A DNA stretch of 64,000 bases, taken from positions 124,001-188,000 of the forward strand of contig NAUB01000024.1 in the NCBI GenBank assembly GCA_003676145.1, in the 5' to 3' direction. This document shows positions 45,740-53,790 of the stretch, one piece after another (position 1 is the first letter of the stretch; every line of letters begins with the position of its first letter). This DNA is from a gamma proteobacterium symbiont of Stewartia floridana. Lineage in GTDB: Bacteria > Pseudomonadota > Gammaproteobacteria > Chromatiales > Chromatiaceae. A model generated the notes under the pieces. That model made no database searches and was not told the DNA's origin. It saw only the letters and a program-made list of their open reading frames with translations. The translations under genes were made by a program, and so were the position numbers.

Positions 45740-46277
45740 ACTATAAAAAGATTCCAGATTTAACGGTTACAGTTTGGCACCACCACGACAGGGTGGTGAC
45801 TGACTTGGGTCACATGACGAACTGTGGATCCTAACAAACCAATTCGAATAAATCCTTTGCTACAGCTTCCTAACACAACGTTCTCCACATCATGTTTGGC
45901 AGCCTGCTGAGGAATGCGGTCGGCCGGATGACCGATGGTGACCGGTATCTGTTTAACTTTGGAACTTCTCTCTGAGATTAGTTGCATCTCAACATGACAT
46001 AAAAGTCCACAGATGCTCCTTCATCTTAATTACGGACTTGATTACTCCTTCGTCTTCAAGATTTTCGATCTTTTTTCCTGGCAGATAGGTTGAGTGTACT
46101 GCTTCACAAGTGCCACCCAATGGTTCCAGGACAGGCAACAGTCAGAGGTTCCATACATGAATCCAAATCGCGGATTCGCGCTTAAATGGAGCAAAAAAGG
46201 GGCCAAAACCGGCCATAGGCAACAAAAACAGTTTGCCACTGGGGATGAGTCAGTTTGAGGTGGTGTCAGAAAAGGAA
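45740..46277. other. Intergenic region holding a universal-stress-protein remnant
   Basis: Apart from the remnant at 45760-45987 and the terminator at 46278-46301, no convincing gene is seen. The maeB promoter probably lies in the first part on the minus strand. Confidence 0.4.
45760..45987 (-). pseudogene. Truncated universal stress protein (UspA-like C-terminal remnant)
   Basis: A 75-codon frame matching the last half of a UspA-fold protein: IPVTIGHPADRIPQQAAKHD, then ENVVLGSCSKGFIRIGLLGS and HHPVVVVP, the usual G-x2-G-x9-G(S/T) ATP-loop region. The first 80-90 residues (the first strand and ILVAVD-type motif) are absent; an in-frame stop lies just upstream. It has a weak or no ribosome site. 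It is best read as a decayed gene, though a short expressed fragment cannot be ruled out. Confidence 0.7.
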
Positions 46278-46301
46278 AAATCGGCGGAATACCGCCGATT
46301 T
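46278..46301 (-). terminator. Rho-independent terminator after the 46365 gene
   Basis: A perfect 10-bp stem AAATCGGCGG / CCGCCGATTT around a 4-base loop is followed on the minus strand by TTTCC and TTTTC. It lies 64 bases after the stop of the coiled-coil gene and fits a strong intrinsic terminator for it. Confidence 0.75.
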
Positions 46302-46364
46302 CAAGCGATGTGAGGATGGGAGTTCCACCCATTTATTCGGTCGAAAAGCTTGTTAATACAACAG

Positions 46365-47243
46365 TTACCGATCTGCCGTGTCTTTCCAGGAGACATCCCA
46401 GGGGCTGTTTAGCCAGCGACTGGCCCGTTCTGAAAAATCGGATTCACCCGCCGGCTCCGCTACCCCGGTTATCTCGATGGTCTCTTCGACCTCCACATCC
46501 TGTACATCCACGATCTCTTCAGCCTCTGCGACAAAACTGAGCTTGCACAGGGAAGCACCGGCGTTGAGTAGCTTTTTATCCTGTTCCAGGTTCGATACCA
46601 CCCCTTTGAGGATCTCCTTCATGCCATCCGGGTAGTCGGGATTGTCCAGCATACCCTGCACATCCGCTTGCATCTCTTCAATCTTCTCCCCAGCCTCTTT
46701 CCTCTGCTGTTTCTCCTGGTTGTCCAGATCGACCAGCTGCCGTTTTATCACCTCGGGAGAGACAGGAATCGTTGCTCCGGGAGTGGCTACACCCCGCTTG
46801 CGCAGCAGTACCCGCATCGATACGGCGGTCTGAGCCGTGCGCTTGAACTCATCCAGCATATCGAGTGGGTTTTCAGAGGCCTCCTCATCGTCACTGGAGA
46901 GTGAAATGAATTCAATATTCTCATCCTTGGAGTAGTCCAGCCCGGAATACTGCATAATCTTTTCCAGCTGGCTCTTGATGAGAGTTTCGAGGTTTGTGTA
47001 GTAGAGCTGCACCTGCTTGATTGGCAGATTGCGCAGGCTGCCACTCAGGGAACTGTAGAGATTGAGGGCATCTTCGGGGAGATCCTTGGACGCAACGCCC
47101 AATACCAGCACCGCATTCAGACTCTCCTGCATACTCTCCAAAGCATTTGTGATTTCAACAATCTGCTGAAGGATCTTGCGCTTGCCCTCTAACTTGGCAA
47201 TATCATTCTGCATGCTTTGGTTGAGTGGGTCGTTTGAAGACAT
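46365..47243 (-). CDS. Coiled-coil protein of unknown function
   Basis: About 292 residues from the ATG at 47241-47243, which has AAAGGAG five bases upstream; a longer frame to 47294 is less likely. Helical and acidic: NDIAKLEGKRKILQQIVEI, TNLETLIKSQLEKIMQ, an RKRGVATPGATIPVSPE loop, QLVDLDNQEKQQRKEAGEK and an acidic tail with EEIVDVQDVEVEETIEI. No membrane helix or signal peptide. I do not recognise the family. A strong terminator follows, so it is probably a single-gene unit. Confidence 0.7.
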   Translation of the reverse strand: MSSNDPLNQSMQNDIAKLEGKRKILQQIVEITNALESMQESLNAVLVLGVASKDLPEDALNLYSSLSGSLRNLPIKQVQLYYTNLETLIKSQLEKIMQYSGLDYSKDENIEFISLSSDDEEASENPLDMLDEFKRTAQTAVSMRVLLRKRGVATPGATIPVSPEVIKRQLVDLDNQEKQQRKEAGEKIEEMQADVQGMLDNPDYPDGMKEILKGVVSNLEQDKKLLNAGASLCKLSFVAEAEEIVDVQDVEVEETIEITGVAEPAGESDFSERASRWLNSPWDVSWKDTADR

Positions 47244-47539
47244 CTCGGCTCCTTTCCCATTTCGATGTTGATTTGCAAAATCCCAACCAAACAAGATCTT
47301 ATGTACTTTTCAGTAGAGTAAAAAACTTGTTCCGGAATCACTCTGTTGGTTCTGCAAACTGCCTCTCTCTTGGGCCTGTTAACCGCGTTCCCATGGGTCC
47401 TGATGCCTCTTATTCGTACTACACGGGCAGCAGCAACCGATGGATTGTTTTTTAAACCGGCCCATAAATTGTAGCGGCAAAACAACCGTCTGCTTAAATG
47501 AAATAGGTTCCCGAACGACCTTTTGAAAAGTGCAGGATA
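47244..47539. other. Intergenic region, nothing recognised
   Basis: About 295 bases between two minus-strand genes, presumably containing the promoter of the coiled-coil gene. Short frames on both strands lack resemblance to known proteins. Confidence 0.4.
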
Positions 47540-48292
47540 TCAGTGGTCAGAGGCTCTTATGATATCGGCCAATTGATGGGCGAAAGATCGGGCCACCTGA
47601 CGCTGACCCAGTTCGTTCAGATGACCACCGTCGGAGCTGTACTCCTCCAGCAGGGCATGATTGACCACACCCTGCATTTTGAAGGACTCCTGATGGCCGT
47701 TGCTGCCTGTGGCTTGCGCAGCAGCGATATCGATGACCTGATCCTGCCCGTAGGTCTCGATCAACAACCGGTTGTACTGGTTGCGCTGGAAGTTATCCAA
47801 TTTGCTGTTGTTCTTCTTGCCCAACAGTTTTCCGACCAGCTCTTTCAGTCGGACATCCAGTGTGCTCGGGCTGCATCTGACAGGAATGGTGCTGTGGATG
47901 AAGCGGATTTGCGGGTGATTTTCCATCAAACGCTCCAAGGTAAACCGATAGACCCGGAACAGATTCTCAATGTCTGTATTGCGATTGACATCGATATAGC
48001 AGAATTTGAACAGAGCAAAATCGACTTTGTCCGACAGCTGTTGATCGATGATCCGCTCGAAATCCCGGCACTTGCTGACCGGTTTGCGGTTTTCACCAAT
48101 CGGCCCATGCAGCAGTCCGCTCGGCTGACTCTCCGCCTGAATGGAAGCAAGGTCCACGATGTTCAGACCAAACCCGGATTTCTCTGCCAGCTGCTGCAAA
48201 CCGCTTATGATGTTGTTGCCCACGGATTGGTGGCCAAAAAACACCCGCGCCTTTTGCACTGTTTGCAGATCGGTTATCAATTGCTCTGACAT
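47540..48292 (-). CDS. SGNH-hydrolase-like protein
   Basis: A 250-residue protein with an SGNH/GDSL-like layout: an N-terminal block I variant RVFFGHQSVGNNII instead of GDS, an alpha/beta core (DFALFKFCYIDVN, IRFIHSTIPVRC) and a C-terminal DGGHLNELGQRQVARSF with the Asp-x-x-His pair. There is no signal peptide, so it is cytoplasmic or exported by other means. It may act as an esterase or acyltransferase, or have lost catalysis given the changed block I. A nearly equal-length frame on the plus strand is a shadow. Same strand as the DAHP synthase gene, 134 bases downstream of it. Confidence 0.7.
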   Translation of the reverse strand: MSEQLITDLQTVQKARVFFGHQSVGNNIISGLQQLAEKSGFGLNIVDLASIQAESQPSGLLHGPIGENRKPVSKCRDFERIIDQQLSDKVDFALFKFCYIDVNRNTDIENLFRVYRFTLERLMENHPQIRFIHSTIPVRCSPSTLDVRLKELVGKLLGKKNNSKLDNFQRNQYNRLLIETYGQDQVIDIAAAQATGSNGHQESFKMQGVVNHALLEEYSSDGGHLNELGQRQVARSFAHQLADIIRASDH

Positions 48293-48426
48293 ATAGCTTT
48301 CTCTGGATAGTAGTCGATCACCCCGGCGTATCGCGGATTCTTCTACTTAATTCATCCGGATTCCCGTATACAACGGCAGAATTGAAGAATTGTTTAAATG
48401 GTGGACAGGATGTGGATCAACGGATC

Positions 48427-49509
48427 CTATAGCTGCGCATAGGCTTCCCGCAGCAACTGCTCCGTGGTCTGCCAATCGATACAGGCATCCGTCACCGATA
48501 CCCCGTACTGCAGGTCAGCGAGGTCCTCAGGAATATTCTGGCGACCCGCATTCAGGTGGCTCTCAAGCATCGCCCCCAGAATCATCGACTGCCCTGCCCC
48601 CTTCTCTCTGGCCTGAACAATCTGATTGATCAGATCACTCCAGACCACCACCTGACGCATATGGTCTTTTCGGCTGTTGGCATGTGAACAGTCCACCATC
48701 AATCGGGGCGTCAATCCGGCATCCTCTAATGCTGATGCGACACGCACCACCTCGGACTCATCGTAGTTCTCCCCCTGGCTGCCACCACGCAGAATCAGGT
48801 GGGTATCCGGATTGCCGGTCGTAGCCACGATGGAGGTCTCTCCCGCCTCGTTGATACCGAGGAAGGTATGTGGATTGGCCGCCGATAGCATGGCATCGAT
48901 CGCCACCCGGGTATTGCCATCGGTGGAGTTCTTGAATCCAACCGGCGTGGAGAGTCCGGAGGCCATTTGCCGATGGGTTTGACTCTCGGTTGTACGGGCA
49001 CCGATCGCCACCCAGGCCAGAAGATCACCGATATACTGGGGCGTAAAGGGCTCGAGGATTTCACTCGCCGTGGCCAGTCCGAGCTGGTTGATATCCAACA
49101 GCAGTTGTCTGGCCAGGCGTAAACCTGTTGCCATATCGAATGATCCGTTCATCTCCGGATCATTGATCAGCCCTTTCCAGCCGATGGTGGTGCGGGGTTT
49201 CTCGAAATAGACCCGCATTACGATCATCATCCGGTCGCTGAGACTTTCCGCAACCGGTTTCAATCGCTGTGCATACACCATTGCCGCTTCGGGATCGTGA
49301 ATCGAGCAGGGTCCAACGATCACCAAAGGACGCTGATCCTCCCCGCTCAGTATCTGATGTATCGCCTGCCTCGCCCTGATCACATGATCATAGACCTGGG
49401 CATTGACAGGCATCGCTTCGAGTAGCTCAGAGGGTCGTATCAGTGGCTGAACACTGGAGACTCTCAGATCCGATACCCGTTGCAGTTCTTCTGTTTGTTG
49501 TTCGCTCAT
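48427..49509 (-). CDS. aroG: 3-deoxy-7-phosphoheptulonate synthase (DAHP synthase, class I)
   Basis: A 360-residue AroFGH-type enzyme: VIVGPCSIHDPEAAMVYAQR, RVYFEKPRTTIGWKG, GARTTESQTHRQMASGLS, LRGGSQGENYDESE and VDCSHANSRKDHMRQ. It joins phosphoenolpyruvate and erythrose-4-phosphate in the first step of aromatic amino acid synthesis. Which amino acid inhibits it cannot be decided from the sequence, so the symbol is approximate (aroF/G/H). Confidence 0.93.
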   Translation of the reverse strand: MSEQQTEELQRVSDLRVSSVQPLIRPSELLEAMPVNAQVYDHVIRARQAIHQILSGEDQRPLVIVGPCSIHDPEAAMVYAQRLKPVAESLSDRMMIVMRVYFEKPRTTIGWKGLINDPEMNGSFDMATGLRLARQLLLDINQLGLATASEILEPFTPQYIGDLLAWVAIGARTTESQTHRQMASGLSTPVGFKNSTDGNTRVAIDAMLSAANPHTFLGINEAGETSIVATTGNPDTHLILRGGSQGENYDESEVVRVASALEDAGLTPRLMVDCSHANSRKDHMRQVVVWSDLINQIVQAREKGAGQSMILGAMLESHLNAGRQNIPEDLADLQYGVSVTDACIDWQTTEQLLREAYAQL

Positions 49510-49598
49510 ATCGATCCGCCCCCGCTTGTTATCTTCTCAGATCAGCTCAATCCAGCGATCAACCCGGAGCCTCGGATTATCGTCTTCATCACGCCACA

Positions 49599-51005
49599 TC
49601 AGTCGATGGCCAACTCGATCGCCCCCTTATCCCGTGGCCCTTTGATCAGCGCCTCCGCCCTTTCATGAAGATAGACCTCAATTGCCGTGTAGCCATTGGC
49701 CATCAGCTGATTGGCTGATTCCCGATCTGGATCCAGTCCCTTCTGCTGTTCCCATTGGTCCGGCATACCGTCTCCATCCCGATCCTCTGCTTTGCTCTGT
49801 TGGCCGATTCCCGAGAGAAACCAATCATCATCCGGTTCGGCCGGCCCGCCTCTGCGCCAGCTGCCGGTGCCTGTGATCACTTCACGAATGGTGCGTCGGG
49901 TGACTCTGTCCCGGGGAAACGAGCCGGCCAGGGCGAGCACCTTCAGATATGCCGTTACCGCATCATCCGTTTGGACAGTGGCAACTGGAAATTCGTTCTC
50001 CTGCAGTTCACCCTCGCGGCTGACGCCAATATGAAACGAGGAGAAAAAACCCACATCACCGGGCCGATTGACCGGGCCGAAATCCGCCAGCTGATTTCCC
50101 TTCAGGAAGTACTTACCCCGATCACTGAACTCAAACAGTTGAATCCGCTCACTGTTGGGCCCCCGCTTGTAATAGTTTTCAATCAGGTTGATACCGGCCG
50201 CCGGTTTGTGTCCATCGTGACCCAAACCCTGCTTGAAGTTGTAGATCACATTGTTTCTGAAATCCGCCGGCTTGTTTTCCACATAGGGTGAGAGGGATGG
50301 ATTTCTTTTTGAGTTATGAGCGAACAGATTGTGGTGGATTGAGATATTACCACTCAGTGGGTAGGCGCTGAGCAAGGCAAAGTTATGGGCTTCCCCTTTG
50401 CTGTGGCCGGTCGGGTCGGACTCTTCCAGGGTACACCACTGAACGGTTACTTCAGATGAGTGAATGATATCGATCAGTTCATCATTTCCCCAGGCCAGCG
50501 AGAGGTGGTCGAGGATGATCCGTTCCGACTTCGGCAGTTGAATCACATCGCCGGTGTGGCCGCGGACAGGCTTCTGACGGATACGGAGAAACCGGATCAC
50601 GATGTCGTGCAGGCGCTGGCCGTCCTGCGGCCGGGCAACGATCCGTCCAACCAGGGTGATACCGGGACTCGGCGCACTCTCACCCGCAATGGTGATGTTC
50701 GGATGTTTGATCTGCAGATCCCCTCGGATCACACCCGCCACATCGAATACCACGATCCTTGGACCGGATGCCGACGCGGCCGCCTGCAGACTGCCTGGCC
50801 CATCCGCATTCAGATTGGTTACCCGGATCACTTTTCCATGCCGGCCTCCGACCGACACCGCGCCGAAACCTTCAGCCCCGGGAAAAGCGGGCAGCGACTC
50901 GGACGCCTCAACAAACCAGGCGATCAACAACAGCAGAACAAACAGGGGTAGTACTAACCCACTGCCACATGGTCTTTGATGGGAGTTTCGGTAAGTCGTA
51001 TTCAT
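49599..51005 (-). CDS. Secreted pectate-lyase-like polysaccharide lyase
   Basis: A 468-residue protein with a signal peptide/TM helix (GLVLPLFVLLLLIAWFVEA). AFPGAEGFGAVSVGGR is the usual start of PL1-type pectate-lyase folds. The right-handed beta-helix has VRVTNLNADGPGSLQ-like, IILDHLSLAWGNDELID and GNISIHHNLFAHNSKRNPSL strands. Near the end is a calcium-binding-like DRDGDGMPDQWEQQKGLD repeat. It probably cleaves an acidic polysaccharide in the periplasm or outside the cell; the substrate is unknown. Its ATG overlaps the ybaK stop. Confidence 0.8.
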   Translation of the reverse strand: MNTTYRNSHQRPCGSGLVLPLFVLLLLIAWFVEASESLPAFPGAEGFGAVSVGGRHGKVIRVTNLNADGPGSLQAAASASGPRIVVFDVAGVIRGDLQIKHPNITIAGESAPSPGITLVGRIVARPQDGQRLHDIVIRFLRIRQKPVRGHTGDVIQLPKSERIILDHLSLAWGNDELIDIIHSSEVTVQWCTLEESDPTGHSKGEAHNFALLSAYPLSGNISIHHNLFAHNSKRNPSLSPYVENKPADFRNNVIYNFKQGLGHDGHKPAAGINLIENYYKRGPNSERIQLFEFSDRGKYFLKGNQLADFGPVNRPGDVGFFSSFHIGVSREGELQENEFPVATVQTDDAVTAYLKVLALAGSFPRDRVTRRTIREVITGTGSWRRGGPAEPDDDWFLSGIGQQSKAEDRDGDGMPDQWEQQKGLDPDRESANQLMANGYTAIEVYLHERAEALIKGPRDKGAIELAID

Positions 51006-51469
51006 TTTGTGATTGCTGCCATGGTGGCATCCAGCAGGTTCGCCAGATCTTCGGGATTCAACTCGATCTCAAGCCCCCGCTTGCCGGCACTGACATAGAT
51101 GGTGGCGGATTGGGCCGCGGAACGATCGATGACTGTCGGCAGCTGTCGCTTCTGCCCCAGGGGGCTGACTCCTCCCAGTACATAACCGCTGCTGCGCTCC
51201 ACCGCACGGGGTTCGGCCATCGCCAGCTTCTTCACCTTCAGGACTTTGGCCAAAGCCTTCAGATCCAGTTTTGCTGAAACCGGTAGTACACCAACCGCAA
51301 GCCCGCCACCATCGATTGAGACCACCAGGGTTTTGAAGACCCGCTCCGCCGGCAGTCCAAGTTTCTCCACCGCTTCCATCCCATAGGAGTCATGTTGAGG
51401 ATCATGCTGGTAACTGTGAGTCTGGTAGGTAATGCCGGCCTGTTTGGCCATTTTTACCGCAGGTGTCAT
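51002..51469 (-). CDS. ybaK: Cys-tRNA(Pro)/Cys-tRNA(Cys) deacylase YbaK
   Basis: 155 residues from the ATG at 51467-51469, which overlaps the upstream membrane-protein stop (ATGA). A much longer in-frame extension to 52033 only reads through that upstream gene. The YbaK/EbsC fold is seen in MTPAVKMAKQAGITYQTHSY, KTLVVSIDGGGLAVGVLPV, YVLGGVSPLGQKR and the IYVSAGKRGLEIEL strand. It hydrolyses misacylated Cys-tRNA(Pro). The next gene downstream, the lyase, overlaps by four bases. Confidence 0.92.
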   Translation of the reverse strand: MTPAVKMAKQAGITYQTHSYQHDPQHDSYGMEAVEKLGLPAERVFKTLVVSIDGGGLAVGVLPVSAKLDLKALAKVLKVKKLAMAEPRAVERSSGYVLGGVSPLGQKRQLPTVIDRSAAQSATIYVSAGKRGLEIELNPEDLANLLDATMAAITK

Positions 51470-51978
51470 TGCTGGCCCCTCTCGAAGTAGACAACGACCT
51501 GATGGGTGATATACATAATCAGTAGCACAGCCGCGCCAAACAGATAGAGTCCGCTGTGTATCTCCACCTCGGCCACCACGCCCAGCTTTACGGTGACAAT
51601 CATCACCGCCACCACCATCACATCGAGCATCGCCCAACGGCCAAAATCGTGCATCCATTTCAGCCAGCGTTGAAAATGGGCTGAACCAATCTGCCGACTG
51701 CATAACAGCAGGAACAGAAACACCAGCTTGAACAGGGGCAGCAAAACACTGAACAGGCCAACCGCAACGAACAGGAACCACTGGTCCCGATTGTAGAGCT
51801 CCACCACACCGGAGATCACCGAAAAGGAGTTGGCGATAAACAGAAACTTGGTCAGGGTCAGCATCGGCAGCCAGAGACCGGCGATCAGAAATACGCTGCT
51901 CAGCAGCAACAGCAGCATCAACCGACGGGCTGCCGGCAAAGGAATTTCCATTGCTTGTGGTTCTGTTCCAACCTGCAT
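51466..51978 (-). CDS. Paraquat-inducible protein A family membrane protein
   Basis: About 170 residues; the start is uncertain among ATGs at 51978 and 51951, and a GTG at 52017 is less likely. Four membrane helices, with GLWLPMLTLTKFLF (the PqiA LPM-type motif), NSFSVISGVVELYNRDQW, LFSVLLPLFKLVFLF and RWAMLDVMVVAVMIVTVKLG. It corresponds to a single PqiA domain, without the zinc-ribbon cysteines seen in E. coli PqiA. PqiA-like proteins take part in lipid transport between membranes. It overlaps ybaK by four bases. Confidence 0.85.
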   Translation of the reverse strand: MQVGTEPQAMEIPLPAARRLMLLLLLSSVFLIAGLWLPMLTLTKFLFIANSFSVISGVVELYNRDQWFLFVAVGLFSVLLPLFKLVFLFLLLCSRQIGSAHFQRWLKWMHDFGRWAMLDVMVVAVMIVTVKLGVVAEVEIHSGLYLFGAAVLLIMYITHQVVVYFERGQQ

Positions 51979-52072
51979 TGTTCTTAACCCGGACCTGATC
52001 TCGCCCTTCAGCGGCACCAGGCCGGGCGTTCACTCAGGCTCAAGATCGATCCATCAAGAGATCGCTGATGCG

Positions 52073-52522
52073 CTATTGATAGGTTTGACCCTGATGTTTG
52101 ATCCAGCCTCCTTCGTGTCGCCCCTGAGGGTCGTGATGAGTCCAGTGCACCACACCCCCCTTCTCATTCCATTCATACACCCCATGAATCTGTACATGAT
52201 CTCCCGGCTTGAGGTTCTTCACCCGTGGTGCAAGATCGATGTTGTGGGCGACCAGCAGGGTACGCCCGGACTCGACGTTGATGATAAAGCGCTGATGTCG
52301 ACTGCCCTCCCGATCGTCGGACAACACCCGCTTCACCCGACCCTCCAGGGTCAGTTGCAGATCGGTGGCCCGATTGCGAAAAGCCTGCTCAATCTGACCC
52401 TGGGATCCGCCCCGCTGCGACTCGACGGAGGCCGTCGTATCATGCTCACCGGGTGACCACAAACCAAAATAGGCGGCAACCAGCAAGAGCGAGAGTAAAG
52501 CAATATTCTTCAGTTGAGACAC
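52073..52522 (-). CDS. DUF3465 family exported protein
   Basis: A 149-residue protein with an N-terminal signal/anchor (IALLSLLLVAAYFGLW) and a DUF3465 OB-like body: QIEQAFRNRATDLQLTLEG, HQRFIINVESGRTLLVAHN, LKPGDHVQIHGVYEWNEKGG and WTHHDPQGRHEGGWI. It is likely periplasmic. The function of the family is not known. It is in the same direction as the PqiA-like gene and hspQ. Confidence 0.88.
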   Translation of the reverse strand: MSQLKNIALLSLLLVAAYFGLWSPGEHDTTASVESQRGGSQGQIEQAFRNRATDLQLTLEGRVKRVLSDDREGSRHQRFIINVESGRTLLVAHNIDLAPRVKNLKPGDHVQIHGVYEWNEKGGVVHWTHHDPQGRHEGGWIKHQGQTYQ

Positions 52523-52581
52523 AACGGATATCCGGGTTCGAGTGGTTTTAATCGGGCTTGAAAACAGCTCGCCAGGAAGCT

Positions 52582-52968
52582 TCAGTTCATGGTTTCGCCG
52601 CTGACGTAGCGACCACCTGCAAAAGCAGTGAAAAAAGCGTTCAACTGGGGATGTTCAATCGGTTCCATCTCCAGGTCATGGGTCAGATTCCGCTCCGCCA
52701 CATAGGTCTCATCGCTGGAGTTGTGCACCAGCACCCGATACCAGGGCTGATCCTTCGGTGGTCTCGATTTGGCCACCTGCTCATACCATTCATCGGAGAG
52801 CATGAAAACAGGGTCGATATCCACCACCACGCCCCGGTAGCTGAAGAGGCGGTGATGCACCAGATCCCCCACACCGAATTTAGCCTGACCGGTCTGAATT
52901 TCAGAGTTTGACAAGAGTGGCTCCCATGATTGTTGTGGTGCATTTGTATCGATGCAGTTGCACTTCAT
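52582..52968 (-). CDS. hspQ: Heat-shock protein HspQ (hemimethylated-DNA-binding YccV family)
   Basis: A 128-residue protein with KFGVGDLVHHRLFSYRGVVV, a DIDPVFMLSDEWYEQVAKSR segment, WYRVLVHN and TYVAERNL, all typical of the YccV/HspQ fold. It has a longer N-terminus than the usual ~105 residues, so a later start is possible, but no good internal ATG exists and TAGGTAAT precedes the first ATG. HspQ binds hemimethylated oriC-type DNA and affects Lon-dependent proteolysis in enteric bacteria. Confidence 0.88.
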   Translation of the reverse strand: MKCNCIDTNAPQQSWEPLLSNSEIQTGQAKFGVGDLVHHRLFSYRGVVVDIDPVFMLSDEWYEQVAKSRPPKDQPWYRVLVHNSSDETYVAERNLTHDLEMEPIEHPQLNAFFTAFAGGRYVSGETMN

Positions 52969-53069
52969 ATTACCTAGAAATCCAACCCTGGGCCATCACG
53001 GGCCTACCGGTGGATTGTTACAACTGTGTTATGATCGCTCACAATTTTGTTTTAGGGCATTGTTAGACC

Positions 53070-53774
53070 ATGATTTTGGCCGATTATTTTACCTCCGAAG
53101 GCGATAAAGTCGCTTTTTCCCGTCAGCAGGCGAGTCGATTTGCTAAAGAAATAGCCAATGATTTCAATCCGTTACATGACATTGATGCAAAAATGTTCTG
53201 TGTACCAGGGGATCTGTTGTTTGCGGTGGCGCTGGATCGCTTCGGCCTGAGCCAGAAGATGTGTTTCCATTTTGCCGGCATGGTTACTGACAGCCAGCTG
53301 ATTTTTTCCGATTCGGCCGGGGAGAAGATCGATATCAGCGACGATGAGGGTAAAAAATATCTCTCCATCCAGCGCCAGGGCCCGCTCAGTCAGGATCAAC
53401 AGCTGATCAGCAATCTGACACAGAGCTACGTCTCCTTCTCCGGCAGGACCTTTCCCCATCTGCTGGTTCCGCTGATGGCGGAACAGAACGTGATGATCAA
53501 TCCGGGTCGCCCGCTGGTGATGTATGAGAGCATGGAGATCAGCCTCGATACGCTCGACATCCAGCAACCGCTATTGGAATCCACCGGCTCCAGTCTTGAG
53601 GTTCAGGGCAAAAAGGCGATGGCGGAACTTAAATTCCATATCATGGAGAACGGTCGCGAAGTGGGTCACGGAGCCAAGCACATGGCGTTACGTGGATTAC
53701 GCGCCTATCAGGAAGAGGATATGCAGAAAGTGGTCGACGAGTACAACAGTTATAAGCAGGCTTACAGCTCTTAA
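53070..53774 (+). CDS. DUF3581 family protein
   Basis: A 234-residue protein: VAFSRQQASRFAKEIANDFN, PLHDIDAKMFCVPGDLLFAV, SYVSFSGRTFPHLLVPLMA and LEVQGKKAMAELKFHI. It matches the DUF3581 family of marine gammaproteobacteria, which has a hotdog-like pattern (NPLHDID resembles the MaoC dehydratase loop). The enzyme reaction is unknown. It converges with dctD with only 16 bases between the stop codons. Confidence 0.88.
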   Translation: MILADYFTSEGDKVAFSRQQASRFAKEIANDFNPLHDIDAKMFCVPGDLLFAVALDRFGLSQKMCFHFAGMVTDSQLIFSDSAGEKIDISDDEGKKYLSIQRQGPLSQDQQLISNLTQSYVSFSGRTFPHLLVPLMAEQNVMINPGRPLVMYESMEISLDTLDIQQPLLESTGSSLEVQGKKAMAELKFHIMENGREVGHGAKHMALRGLRAYQEEDMQKVVDEYNSYKQAYSS

Positions 53775-53790
53775 CCAAACAAGCCCCTTG

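Noticed and set aside
47543..48289. A 248-codon frame on the plus strand opposite the SGNH-like gene
   Set aside because: Sequence lacks any motif, and the minus-strand frame has clear strand/helix pattern and a D-x-x-H motif, so this is a shadow.
51470..52033. In-frame extension of ybaK to 52033
   Set aside because: The extra part is read-through of the PqiA-like gene in another frame; ybaK homologues start at the ATG at 51467-51469.
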